Assembly: GCA_016342495.1 (NCBI GenBank)
Contig: JAEIOG010000018.1
Span: forward strand, 1 to 61,175
Direction: 5' to 3'
From: Phycisphaerae bacterium
Lineage (GTDB): Bacteria > Planctomycetota > Phycisphaerae > Sedimentisphaerales > SM23-30
Length of the DNA stretch: 61,175 nt
Shown here: positions 10,638 to 20,300 of the stretch, piece after piece
Layout of the letters: every line of letters begins with the position of its first letter
Position numbering within the stretch: position 1 is the stretch's first letter
Program-made: the position numbers and the translations under genes
The notes under the pieces: generated by a model
Database searches by the model: none
Told to the model about the DNA's origin: nothing
The model's input: only the letters and a program-made list of their open reading frames with translations

Positions 10638-12772
10638 TTCCCTTGCCTCCTTTGCGGGTCGGTATCAATTACAGGAGCATTTTCCGCCTTGCCAGTCGAA
10701 GGGTTGGCAAACAAACCTTCAGCGATAAATGCTACCGTTGCCAATATCAACATCGTGACAAAAAGGTCCATGTGCCGCCGTCTTGATTGATAAGTTGAAT
10801 ATTTTAACTCAGAAGAATAATTCACAACTTTTATTTCAGTTTGTCCGAGTGACCCAGCAAAACTCTGAGCTTCAGTATCAGATAAATATATAGAAGAACT
10901 TTCCAGATCGCAAGGTTTCACTGTAATTGCAATTTGCCTTTGCGCAGTTTCATGCAATATAACCGCCGGGGTCAAAATCGCCGGGGCTTTATCTGCTGGT
11001 CCTGAATAATTAACACTTGATCCTGCCAGAGATGATAACTTCACATTAAGATTTTCTGCAAGATGAGCCGGCATCCCCTGTCCAGCAGTTATTGTAATTG
11101 AATTTTGATCCTGCCTTGTCGATTTAGTAAAAGTAGCACTTTGCAGGGCTAACTGCTGAGCTAAAACCACAAAGGCTGGTGTCGTTGGCAAGCTGTTCCA
11201 GTTGGAATCAAAAGCTGAACCGCAAATATATAGATGGCCATCACCTATTTGACGCTGAGCCAGAATCGCCTTACTATAGTCCAACCCTAGCAAAGGCACC
11301 CAGCTGTCATCAAGTTTCAAAAAATGGGTGGCGGTAATAGCGACTATCCCAATGTCTACCGAACCGGATTGACTGCGAAATGGTTGCCACAACTTCAATT
11401 TCTTATCCAGCACCGCCAGCTTGATTGGCTTACTATATATTTGCCGTGGCGCAAGTTTAATATTAAATGCCGGAGGTAAAACCAGCTCATCGGGTTTAGC
11501 CAACAAATTATATCGAGTCGATGGCACAATCAATAGATTATTACCTCGCTTGACAAAATCTTCTAAAATCGCGATCTTATTCTGTTCATGCAACTGTGCG
11601 ATTATATCATAAGTTGAAACGATCATTATCGGATTCAGCTCAGTAATCTGTTTTCCAAGATCATCAACAGCGACAAAAATATTTCGTAAACCAGTAAAAA
11701 GCCCTTTTCCTGTTGGCGAAATCGCGTTAGGCAATGCACCATAATGCAAAGCAGAACCCAAAAAAATCACCCCGGCGGTTTCATCACAAAGTAAACCTGC
11801 ATACCCGTGATTATCATAATCACAGCCATCACCCGCGATTTTTATATCAAGTGTATAAGCACCCGGCGCCTCTGGTGTCAGCTCAATCGGCACGGTAGAA
11901 ATTTGTTTCCTACCTAAAGTTATATTGTGGGTAAAAACCTCATCGGTACTTGAAACAGCTCTAAGCTGCACCGTTACCGGGTCATAATCCTGATTCTGCA
12001 AAACCACACCAACATAATAAGTATGATTAGGCAAAATACGCTGATTTGGCAATTGAATATTCTTGATCGATATATTCGATATCTCATTTTCAACCGTGGC
12101 GATACGATGTAAAACCAGCGATGTCTCCAGTGATGCAGCATTCTTAAAATCAGCAGCTCTGGCAAATTCACTATCCTGCATATCCGTAAAAACATGCACC
12201 ATACCTGCCCCAACCGGCCCGGCTGTCAACAAACGGTCAGCCTTATTTATTGCCTTTGCCGGGCTCCCGGTTGCTGCCGTTGGGGTTATGCTGTCAAGGG
12301 CCGCCAACATCCCCAGTCGATCAGTAGTCAAACTATTAATATTCGGAATTTGCTCATCATCAACCGTCAGCATTATCCCCGCCTGAGTATTTTCCGGCAA
12401 AGTATTAATTATATTACGAGCACCATCAATTGCCAACTGGAGTTTATTATGGCCGCTGTCGGCTGGTCCGGCCATCGATGCCGAATTATCTATTATGATC
12501 ACAACAGGCAAATCAGTATCACTGCCAATATTACCCTGAATCATTGGACGGGACAAAGCCAAAAGCAAAAATGCGATCAGCAGCATACGACAAATCAAAA
12601 GCAATATCCGCCGCAATTTTTGCCGACGATGTAAACGCGGATCGGTACGATGAAAAAACATCAAAGTCGAAAACATCAGCTTCTTGCGTTTCTGCCTCAA
12701 CAAAAAATGAAACACCACCGGCAAAACCGCTAATGGCAGCAAATACAAAAATGTCATAGCCGAAAAGATCAT
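10634..12772 (-). CDS. BatA-type VWA membrane protein
   Basis: The 712-residue protein starts with the BatA N-terminal signature (FLYLLPLAVLPVVFHFLLR, residues 8-26) and a second membrane helix near 55-75. A von Willebrand A domain follows with the MIDAS motif DNSASM (about 93-98). A long beta-rich extracytoplasmic region and a final membrane helix (about 670-690) complete it. BatA-like proteins work with MoxR ATPases and DUF58 proteins in envelope protein maturation or stress tolerance in studied bacteria. The start overlaps the DUF58 stop by ATGA. Family assignment is strong; the substrate is unknown. Confidence 0.88.
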   Translation of the reverse strand: MIFSAMTFLYLLPLAVLPVVFHFLLRQKRKKLMFSTLMFFHRTDPRLHRRQKLRRILLLICRMLLIAFLLLALSRPMIQGNIGSDTDLPVVIIIDNSASMAGPADSGHNKLQLAIDGARNIINTLPENTQAGIMLTVDDEQIPNINSLTTDRLGMLAALDSITPTAATGSPAKAINKADRLLTAGPVGAGMVHVFTDMQDSEFARAADFKNAASLETSLVLHRIATVENEISNISIKNIQLPNQRILPNHTYYVGVVLQNQDYDPVTVQLRAVSSTDEVFTHNITLGRKQISTVPIELTPEAPGAYTLDIKIAGDGCDYDNHGYAGLLCDETAGVIFLGSALHYGALPNAISPTGKGLFTGLRNIFVAVDDLGKQITELNPIMIVSTYDIIAQLHEQNKIAILEDFVKRGNNLLIVPSTRYNLLAKPDELVLPPAFNIKLAPRQIYSKPIKLAVLDKKLKLWQPFRSQSGSVDIGIVAITATHFLKLDDSWVPLLGLDYSKAILAQRQIGDGHLYICGSAFDSNWNSLPTTPAFVVLAQQLALQSATFTKSTRQDQNSITITAGQGMPAHLAENLNVKLSSLAGSSVNYSGPADKAPAILTPAVILHETAQRQIAITVKPCDLESSSIYLSDTEAQSFAGSLGQTEIKVVNYSSELKYSTYQSRRRHMDLFVTMLILATVAFIAEGLFANPSTGKAENAPVIDTDPQRRQGK

Positions 12773-13656
12773 TTCTTCGAACTCCTGGCCAACAATACAT
12801 CATGAATTTCCAGATCAGTCCGGGCTATATGATAATATACCCGCCGGTCAGTGCAATGGCTGCGAATCTCATTCATATAATGCCGAACCTGCTGAAGATA
12901 ATCATTGCGAACCTGACGCAAATCAACCATTATTTTTTCATTAGTTTCCATCGAAACCACATCGACCATCCCATGATCCGGCAAACTAAGCTCACCAGGA
13001 TCCAAAACATGAAAAACTGTCAAGTCCTTGCCATCATGATAAAGATGATCAATCCCCCGCCGTATCAAATCCGGCTCTTCCAGTAAATCAGAAATAACCA
13101 CAACCATCGCCTTGCCTTTAATCAGCTCTGCTGCCAAATGCAATGAAGATTCAATATCGCTCTGCTGTTTTGATTCTATCTTTTCCAAATGCTCCAACAT
13201 CGGACGCAAATGAGCAAATGAACCGGATGGCTCAAAATGATCTCGAAGTTTAGAATCAAATGTCATCAGCGAAACCGTATCGCCCTGGCCGGTAAGCATA
13301 TACATCAACCCACCAGCTAAATGGCAGGCAAAATCCATTTTTGACATCGACCCTTTATGCTGATACTGCATCGACTGGGATATATCCAGCAGAATGAAAC
13401 ATCGTATACTGACATCTTCGTGATATTGACGAATCACATATTTATCGCTACGGGCATAAACTGGCCAATCAATAAGATTAATCGGATCACCCGGCTGATA
13501 TTCCCGATATTCCGCAAATTCTACCGATGAACCAAACGCCGATGAATGATGCATACCCTGATGCGAACCGTCCATGCTGCGACGTACAGTCACCTCCGCC
13601 GAACGCAGTCGCTCAGCCAGTTCAGGACGCAAAAATTTATAACCTGTTATACTCAT
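12769..13656 (-). CDS. DUF58 domain protein
   Basis: This 295-residue cytoplasmic protein shows the DUF58 signature EFAEYREYQPGDPINLIDWP (about 47-66). A VWA-like fold follows with a MIDAS-type DISQSM motif (about 92-97). DUF58 proteins are near-constant partners of MoxR AAA+ ATPases and are thought to link the ATPase to VWA proteins. The gene lies 110 bases after moxR and overlaps the BatA-type gene by ATGA. GGA lies unusually far (about 14 bases) upstream of the start, so the start is moderately certain. Confidence 0.9.
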   Translation of the reverse strand: MSITGYKFLRPELAERLRSAEVTVRRSMDGSHQGMHHSSAFGSSVEFAEYREYQPGDPINLIDWPVYARSDKYVIRQYHEDVSIRCFILLDISQSMQYQHKGSMSKMDFACHLAGGLMYMLTGQGDTVSLMTFDSKLRDHFEPSGSFAHLRPMLEHLEKIESKQQSDIESSLHLAAELIKGKAMVVVISDLLEEPDLIRRGIDHLYHDGKDLTVFHVLDPGELSLPDHGMVDVVSMETNEKIMVDLRQVRNDYLQQVRHYMNEIRSHCTDRRVYYHIARTDLEIHDVLLARSSKK

Positions 13657-13766
13657 AACAATTGAGCTTGTCCTTTTTGTCTGCCAATTAGATTATACAG
13701 CACAAGGCTTTAGTAGTGGCTCTGCCAGATAAATCATACCCTTTCGCTACAATCATTCATTACACC

Positions 13767-14975
13767 CTAAGCTTCGGCTATGGTTTCCATCAATTTCTCA
13801 ATTACATCATCGGTATTCAAGCCTTCCGATATCGCTGAAAAATTCAATATCATTCTATGCCGCATCACTGGCAATGCAAACTTCCTTATATCATCACAGG
13901 AAATATTAGCCCGGCCATTCAACACCACATGCGACTTGGCCGCCAATATCAATGACTGACCGGCCCGCGGCCCACAGCCAAAACGTACCCAGTTACGAAT
14001 AAATTCCGGTGCCTCATCTGATTGTGGCCGAGATGCCCGAACCAGCCGCGCCGCATAGCTTGCCACATGGTCACTGACCGGAACCTGTCGAACCAGCTCC
14101 TGATAATGCAAAATCGATTCCCGATCCAGTTTAGCATCCAGCTTCGCCGGCCCAAGACCAGTCGTTGATAGCAAAATCTTCTGCTCTTCTTCAAGATTTG
14201 GATAATCAATTTTCACCAAAAACAAAAATCTATCCAGCTGCGCTTCTGGCAGTGGATATGTCCCTTCCTGCTCCAATGGATTCTGCGTCGCCAAAACCAA
14301 AAATGGTTCTTCTAATGTATGAGTCGTTCCCGCTGCTGTTACTTTATGTTCCTGCATAGCCTCCAGCAAAGCCGCCTGAGTCTTAGGTGGCGTTCGATTT
14401 ATTTCATCAGCTAGCAAAACATTACAAAATACCGGACCCTTATGAAAATTAAAAAAACGTTGACCCGTCTGCGAATCCTCTTCCAAAATATTTGTCCCGG
14501 TAATATCCGTTGGCATCAAATCCGGAGTGAACTGTATACGTCGAAAATTCAAATGCAAAGTCTCTGCCAGCGAATGAACCATCAGCGTCTTAGCCAGACC
14601 CGGTACACCCATCAACAGGCAATGCCCTTTTGCAAAAAATGCCGTCAATATCTGGTCAATCACCTCTGACTGACCTACGATTATCTTGCTAAGCTGAGCA
14701 ATTATTTCCTGACGTGCCTGAGCTAAATGCTTAATCGAATCCGCCGGATTCACCGCAGGAGCCAACCTGACGTTTTCTGCCGCCTTACTGACACTTGCCG
14801 CCTGGCTGGTCAAATCCGATAGACTTTGCTGATTTCTTTCACTAGCTACAAGATTACTGGTTATATCAAACGTATGGCCACACTGACATCGAACATTCTG
14901 ACCAATTGCTGATTCCAGCACATCATAATTTTTCTGACAACCGGGACATTCAATCGTGATAATTTTCTCGGACAT
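13767..14975 (-). CDS. MoxR-family AAA+ ATPase with N-terminal zinc ribbon
   Basis: The 402-residue ATPase has an unusual N-terminal extension. It contains a four-cysteine zinc ribbon (Cys10, Cys13, Cys30, Cys32) and a linker to residue 80. The AAA+ core follows, with Walker A GVPGLAKT (123-130) and Walker B VLLADE (186-191). The MoxR hallmark NRTPPKTQAALLEAMQE comes next. MoxR proteins act as chaperone-like ATPases for metal-cofactor or VWA-protein assembly. AGGAG lies 5 bases before the ATG. It sits between the DUF4159 gene (27 bases away) and DUF58, as in many planctomycete clusters. The zinc ribbon could bind a partner or nucleic acid; that part is inference. Confidence 0.93.
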   Translation of the reverse strand: MSEKIITIECPGCQKNYDVLESAIGQNVRCQCGHTFDITSNLVASERNQQSLSDLTSQAASVSKAAENVRLAPAVNPADSIKHLAQARQEIIAQLSKIIVGQSEVIDQILTAFFAKGHCLLMGVPGLAKTLMVHSLAETLHLNFRRIQFTPDLMPTDITGTNILEEDSQTGQRFFNFHKGPVFCNVLLADEINRTPPKTQAALLEAMQEHKVTAAGTTHTLEEPFLVLATQNPLEQEGTYPLPEAQLDRFLFLVKIDYPNLEEEQKILLSTTGLGPAKLDAKLDRESILHYQELVRQVPVSDHVASYAARLVRASRPQSDEAPEFIRNWVRFGCGPRAGQSLILAAKSHVVLNGRANISCDDIRKFALPVMRHRMILNFSAISEGLNTDDVIEKLMETIAEA

Positions 14976-15002
14976 ATTTACTCCTATACAAAAGACACAA
15001 AA

Positions 15003-16523
15003 TTATTGCGTCATTAAATACATTATTATATTCATTGCGATTTTTTGCGAACTCAAAGGCTGATAGCTTCTTATCAATGGATAATAAACTTCCAGCCACC
15101 CTGCTTCCAGGTCATATGGACTATAAATCACCGCCAACTTACCACCAACGCTCAGCCCCATCAAACTGGGTACCGTCAACTTTTCTTTCTGCAATGCCGG
15201 CGAATAATTAGCCTTGTCAATCTGAAACAGACAATTATACAAAGGATGATCTATCGGAATTTTCTGCAGCTGCGAATCCCCTATTACTTTTTTCAGTTCC
15301 CGCCGCACCGCAATATCAAAACTCGACAATCCCAACCCATTATTAATCAACAAGACCCCACCATTATTGATAAATTGTTTCAGACGCCCAACACCTTTTT
15401 CCGATAACTTAAAATCATCCAGACCCGTCATATATAAAAATGGATATACCGAAATATCATCTTTGTCTAAATCAACCGCCGCCCGCTTCAGATTAACCGT
15501 AACAGAAGTATTCTTCCGCATTTTCATCAGCAATGCCGAAGCCGCCCCGGGATGCACATTCCACGAACCTTCATGTTTTATCTGGGCGAAAACAAATTCA
15601 TCAGTTGGGGTTTTATCTGCCAGGCCAAATATCTCAGGCCGGCCCTCAACCACTCCCGCTTCGGCATAACCTACAATATAACCAGCAATATTCAGCCCTA
15701 TTTTCGCTGCGGTCTGCTGATCATAATAACTGGCTTGTTTAAGAGTTTCCACCCGTGAAATATTGCGATTCCACCCACAACCTAAACCCACCGGAGAAAT
15801 CAAAATCGCTACCCGCGAACCAACATATATACCCTGCAGTTTTGGCAATGATGCCGCTTGCCCTTTAACCGAAACTTTTTCCAAATCAAAAAATATATGA
15901 TACAGCGGGTGATCCGCCGGTATATCTCGAATTTGACATTCGGGAAAAATCTCACCTGTCAATTTTATAGCCGAAGAATTAAAATATGGCGAACCTGCTA
16001 TCGAATCAAATATTATCATCCCGCCATTTAACACATATTGCCGCAATGCCTTGTTTTGCTCAGGACTCAACCGAACCGTTCTAACCCCGCTAAATAACAG
16101 CGATGGCAACTGCTGCGGATCATAATGAAAATCACCTAAATTGATATTGCACCAGTGATAAGGCAATTGCAGCTTGCGGGCATTGTCAATAAATCGTTCC
16201 AAATCTGTCGGGCACAAATTCCAGTCCGCAATTTTCAATTTATCACCCGAAGAATCAGTAAAAGTAGCGTCTTTACCCCAGATCACCTTACCAATCAGAT
16301 AATCAGGCTGGGGCGGCGTTTTCCTCTCCGTACGACGCAAAGGCGTAGCAGGCAAGGGCAATGGCGCCAATGCCTCGGCGGCACTTACCGATTTTCGCGG
16401 TGCTTTTTTGGCTGTCTGGTCGCCCAGATATATCATCCAGTCATTTTCATCAGCATACAGTTTTGAACCATAGCCAACCAAAAACAAAAATGCCATAAAT
16501 GAAATTATATGTTTTTTATCCAT
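15003..16523 (-). CDS. DUF4159 domain secreted protein
   Basis: The ATG at 16523 was chosen because it gives a signal peptide (KKHIISFMAFLFLVGYGSKL) and follows AGAGAAG. The longer open frame to 16679 runs through a hairpin and terminator. The 506-residue product holds two related DUF4159-like halves. The first is around residues 80-300 (GGMIIFDSIAGS). The C-terminal one is complete, about 320-506, with YPFLYMTGLDDFKLSEKG and GGVLLINNGLG followed by the HPLY motif. DUF4159 proteins resemble inactive glutamine amidotransferases and are encoded beside MoxR/VWA genes. This is the first gene of the cluster. The duplication within one chain is a notable feature; function is unknown. Confidence 0.82.
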   Translation of the reverse strand: MDKKHIISFMAFLFLVGYGSKLYADENDWMIYLGDQTAKKAPRKSVSAAEALAPLPLPATPLRRTERKTPPQPDYLIGKVIWGKDATFTDSSGDKLKIADWNLCPTDLERFIDNARKLQLPYHWCNINLGDFHYDPQQLPSLLFSGVRTVRLSPEQNKALRQYVLNGGMIIFDSIAGSPYFNSSAIKLTGEIFPECQIRDIPADHPLYHIFFDLEKVSVKGQAASLPKLQGIYVGSRVAILISPVGLGCGWNRNISRVETLKQASYYDQQTAAKIGLNIAGYIVGYAEAGVVEGRPEIFGLADKTPTDEFVFAQIKHEGSWNVHPGAASALLMKMRKNTSVTVNLKRAAVDLDKDDISVYPFLYMTGLDDFKLSEKGVGRLKQFINNGGVLLINNGLGLSSFDIAVRRELKKVIGDSQLQKIPIDHPLYNCLFQIDKANYSPALQKEKLTVPSLMGLSVGGKLAVIYSPYDLEAGWLEVYYPLIRSYQPLSSQKIAMNIIMYLMTQ

Positions 16524-16602
16524 ATTTTCTTCTCTTTCATGCAATATTGGTGATGCATTTGGGTGACCACACAGACGCAACGGTACCCCATTACTATTAA
16601 CG

Positions 16603-16634
16603 GCTAAATATAGGATATTATTCCAATATTTAGC
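16603..16634 (-). other. hairpin in the leader of the DUF4159 gene
   Basis: A perfect 9-bp stem GCTAAATAT/ATATTTAGC with a 14-base loop lies about 80 bases upstream of the DUF4159 start. It may belong to the 5' leader of the MoxR cluster. No U-tract follows on the minus strand, so it is not a typical terminator. Confidence 0.4.
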
Positions 16635-16670
16635 TATTATATTATAGGAAAGGAAATAAGGGATAAAGAA

Positions 16671-16695
16671 AACCCTCAATATGAAATTGAGGGTT
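16671..16695 (-). terminator. Rho-independent terminator after fliS
   Basis: The perfect 10-bp inverted repeat AACCCTCAAT/ATTGAGGGTT has a 5-base loop and is followed on the minus strand by TTCTTTAT. It lies 97 bases after the fliS stop and separates the flagellar cluster from the MoxR cluster. Confidence 0.65.
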
Positions 16696-16739
16696 AAATA
16701 ATCGTTTTATAATTTAAAAAGGTAGCACCAGATGGGTGG

Positions 16740-16765
16740 CAAGGGACAATCATAATTGCCCCTTG
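16740..16765. repeat. covarying hairpin, copy A
   Basis: CAAGGG-A-CAAT-cata-ATTG-C-CCCTTG folds into a 6-bp stem, a 1x1 mismatch, and a 4-bp stem. It is preceded by GGGTGG. The second copy at 44264-44290 keeps the outer stem but replaces CAAT/ATTG by CCGC/GCGG. It lies 26 bases downstream of fliS. Confidence 0.6.
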
Positions 16766-16791
16766 GGAAATCAACTGTTAACTCTTAACTT

Positions 16792-17271
16792 CTACCCATC
16801 GCAGCTAAAACTCGAACCCACGCCCATTGCCGCCAACTCACTGTTGAATTGTGACATAGCCAGATTCTCTTGTTCCTGGCCACGTTCTTCTTTGAGCTTA
16901 TCCATCAACATGCACCATGTTTCACGTATATGAATAAGAATCTTGATAGCCTCATCTAATGGCTCAATATCACGACTCATATTAGCTGTTACCAGTCTTT
17001 CATAACAGTACAAATACAGTGCCCGCATCTGTGCGCAAGTTTCAGGGGAAATCTCATCACGCATCGAATTCGATAGCTCCAACACAATTTTCTGCGTTTT
17101 CGTCAATAATTTATAACTATTTTCTATCTCTTTATCTACTATCGACTGACGAGCCTGTTGCGCAAAGCGAATCGCCCCATCATAAAGCATCATCTGAAGC
17201 TCTTCAGGAGATGCCGTCATAACTTTAGTTTTAAGATATTGATTGGATGTCGTTGATGTCTGATTGTCCAT
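16792..17271 (-). CDS. fliS: flagellin export chaperone FliS
   Basis: FliS binds the C-terminus of flagellin in the cytoplasm and prevents premature polymerisation. The 159-residue product from ATG 17271 contains the family signature KTKVMTASPEELQMMLYDGA near residues 15-34, followed by four helices. The extension to a TTG at 17301 has no support. It is longer than usual FliS (about 125-135 residues) because of a polar C-terminal tail. It lies 43 bases after fliD, the common fliD-fliS order, and is the last gene of the flagellar cluster. Confidence 0.92.
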   Translation of the reverse strand: MDNQTSTTSNQYLKTKVMTASPEELQMMLYDGAIRFAQQARQSIVDKEIENSYKLLTKTQKIVLELSNSMRDEISPETCAQMRALYLYCYERLVTANMSRDIEPLDEAIKILIHIRETWCMLMDKLKEERGQEQENLAMSQFNSELAAMGVGSSFSCDG

Positions 17272-17314
17272 AGAATCTAATTCTCTTTTTTGTATCAGCA
17301 ATATTCATCTATTT

Positions 17315-20300
17315 TTAATCATTGAGCTGAAGTGGCCCAATATTTGATATTGATGACTGCTGACTCTGCAATTTTGCGATTGCCTCTTCCATGGCATAAA
17401 ACTGTGTGTACATCCGATCTTCCTTGGTGGATAACACGTCTTCTAAGTATTCAATTCGACTATCATACATTTTCTGTTGTGAACTCATAGTTTCCAAGGC
17501 ATTTTTCAATGTACTGGACATTGAAGTACTGGCGATACTTTCCAGCTTGTCGGCTATATAATCGCCCACCCCTACATCGGTCTTAGTGAACAATTCTGCC
17601 ACCGCATCAGCATCAGCCGCAAAAGCCTCTCGGAAAACAGAATCGTCAAATTTTATTTTCAAACTGCCTGCAACAGCATAAGAAACTGTCTTTCCTGATG
17701 CATCGGTTCCGGTTTCAGAACCTGCCGAAGCAAATGTCACACCTATCGAAGATAATCGATTATAATCGCCTGTCAATCCACTAATCGTTCGCTGGATCAT
17801 ATTGATCATCGAATTTTTTACATTACTAACATTATTATCGGCAAAAAGGATGCCTTTCTCATATGTTTCTACATTAAATTTTGTCAATTCACTAATATCT
17901 GTCATTACAGCGTTATAAGCTTCGACAAAACTAGCTATTGACGAGACAACACCTTCGATATTTTGCTTTACTCCCAGCTCTATTGTTCCGGTACCAGCTT
18001 TGGCCAGGTCAAGCGTTACACCTTTGATTGCCTCTTTCACCACATTATCGGAACTTCTAATCAGCATCGGATGTTCATTGGATTCGTCACCCATAAGAAT
18101 GATGGCATCTTTTCCATTCTGCAAAGTGTCAACTTTCAGGGTTGTGCCGCCTGTATCCATATATATATTACCAGCTTCTCCGCTGATCTCAGATATGAAA
18201 TTCAAACGATAGTTTTGACCATCATTTACAACAGTAGCTTTCACACCCATATCGGTGCGATTCACCATATCCATAATATCCTGGATAGAATCACCTCCGC
18301 CAACCTCGATTTTTACTTCATAAGAGCCATCAATATAATATTTGCCCTCATCATCCAGCTTAGCGCTATTCGCAAGAAAACCCAGTTCCTTCGCAACATT
18401 GCCCACGGTATCTTTTATTTTCATTGCCAGCAGAGTATCACCCTCGGAAAAGTCTTCCAGGATAATACCATCGCCATTGTCATTTATGCGGGCTTTAATC
18501 TTGGTGGTATTTAAATTTATCTGTTTTATGATATCGCCAACAGTTTCCAACCCATCTTTTTGCAGGTCAATAACCGCTTTATTACCCAGGCCATCGGTAA
18601 TTTCAAACTTACCTCGAGATATTCCCTGACCCTGCCTTAAATCACCCAGCTCACTGGCCTCGGAAACATATTGCAACTGCAGATTCCCTGAATTTATACT
18701 ATTGGATGCAAGACTGCCTGTGATATTAAGATTTGTGGCAAAAATACTATTATCAATATCAGCAACGGCCATATCGCCATTACCTGTCGATGAATCTTTT
18801 AATATAATCCCATTGCCGCTGGAATTTATCTCAGCTGTTATATTAGTCGTATTGTCATCACTGTTTATTCTGTCAATAACATCCTGCAGCGTAACTGTCC
18901 CGGCAAAATCAAGTTCCACCTGATTACCATCCCGGTCGGTAAATGCAACTGTTTTGCCATTGCTATCAATGGAAGCTGATGCGGTATCAATTGCAAAATT
19001 TAACTCAGTCGCCAGGTCACCGCTGGTATCAGCTATAACCATATTATTTGTACCGATTGAATTATCCGTCAGGACAATACCAGTGCCATCATCATTAAAA
19101 GCAGCGATGATGCCTGTAGTATTCGCTGCGCTGTTAATCTTTTCAATCACTCCTGTCAATGTATCAATACCAGCAAAATCAAGTTCTACCTCATTGCCAG
19201 CATGATCAGAAAAAGAAACTATGCCCATTTCAGTTTCGGCACTGATTCCATACAAACCAGATTCAGGATTCCCGCCGGTGCCACCATTGAGACTCTTTAG
19301 CATAACTGTATTTAATCCGGAAATTAAACTGGAACCTTCAAAAACCACCCCTTCATGATTTTCAGGGGTAATAAGACCCAAATCTAACGCCGCTTTACCA
19401 TTAGTGCCCTCAGGAATACCAATTTGTATGCTTGATGTACGCGGGTTGCCCGTATAATCAGTTGCCACAAATCCTGTTTGATCACTATTTATATCTAAAG
19501 TAATACCGCCATCGCGATTTTCCCAATGATTATTGACCGAATTTATCACATCTTCAACAGTATCCATATACCATATTTGGCTACCAGTAATCTTTTCACC
19601 AGCAATATTTTTCACTATTCCAAGATCTTTAGCCGCCAGCGAACCATCAATATCTTCTATGATAAAATTACTGTTACGTTCACCATCAGTAGTGGACTCT
19701 GTTGGTTTACTATTGTCTCTTATTTCGATATGATCCAAACTGTTAAATGAAACCGTCAAATCCATACCTTTTTCGCTAGCAGTTTGTTCAATTATATTTT
19801 TAAGATCGCCCAGACTGCCACTTTCAGCCATCGCCTCGGTGATTTCCACCGTGAAAAAGCTGCCATTACGGTCTTTTATCCGAAATTCACCCGCACGAAC
19901 ACCTGCGCCACGATTCAAAGATCGTAACAAATTAGAATTTTGACTGTTTTCCCCATTACTGCCAGCTATTTCATATAATGTATCGCGAAGTTCAACTTCT
20001 AAAACCTGACCATCGGCTCGGGTAAATGCCAGGTCATCTAAACCATCACCAATCCCTCGAATACCATTGCCATCATTTAGAAGTGATAACTGAGTTGAGT
20101 TGCTAATATAAAGTATATCACTGCCTTGCAGTTTATTGACTGAAGATGAACCTAATATACCCAAATCTTCTGCGGTATGGCCATTGCCAACTTCATTTAC
20201 AGCAAGATCACTGGTACCGCCAGAGTAATCTTCCAGCACAATATGACCACCGGAAACCGAAGCTTTTACCTTAATATCATCATTTTCATTGATTTTATCG

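Noticed and set aside
16524-16679. Upstream extension of the DUF4159 gene by 52 residues
   Set aside because: The extension precedes a clear signal peptide with its own ribosome site and crosses a hairpin and terminator.
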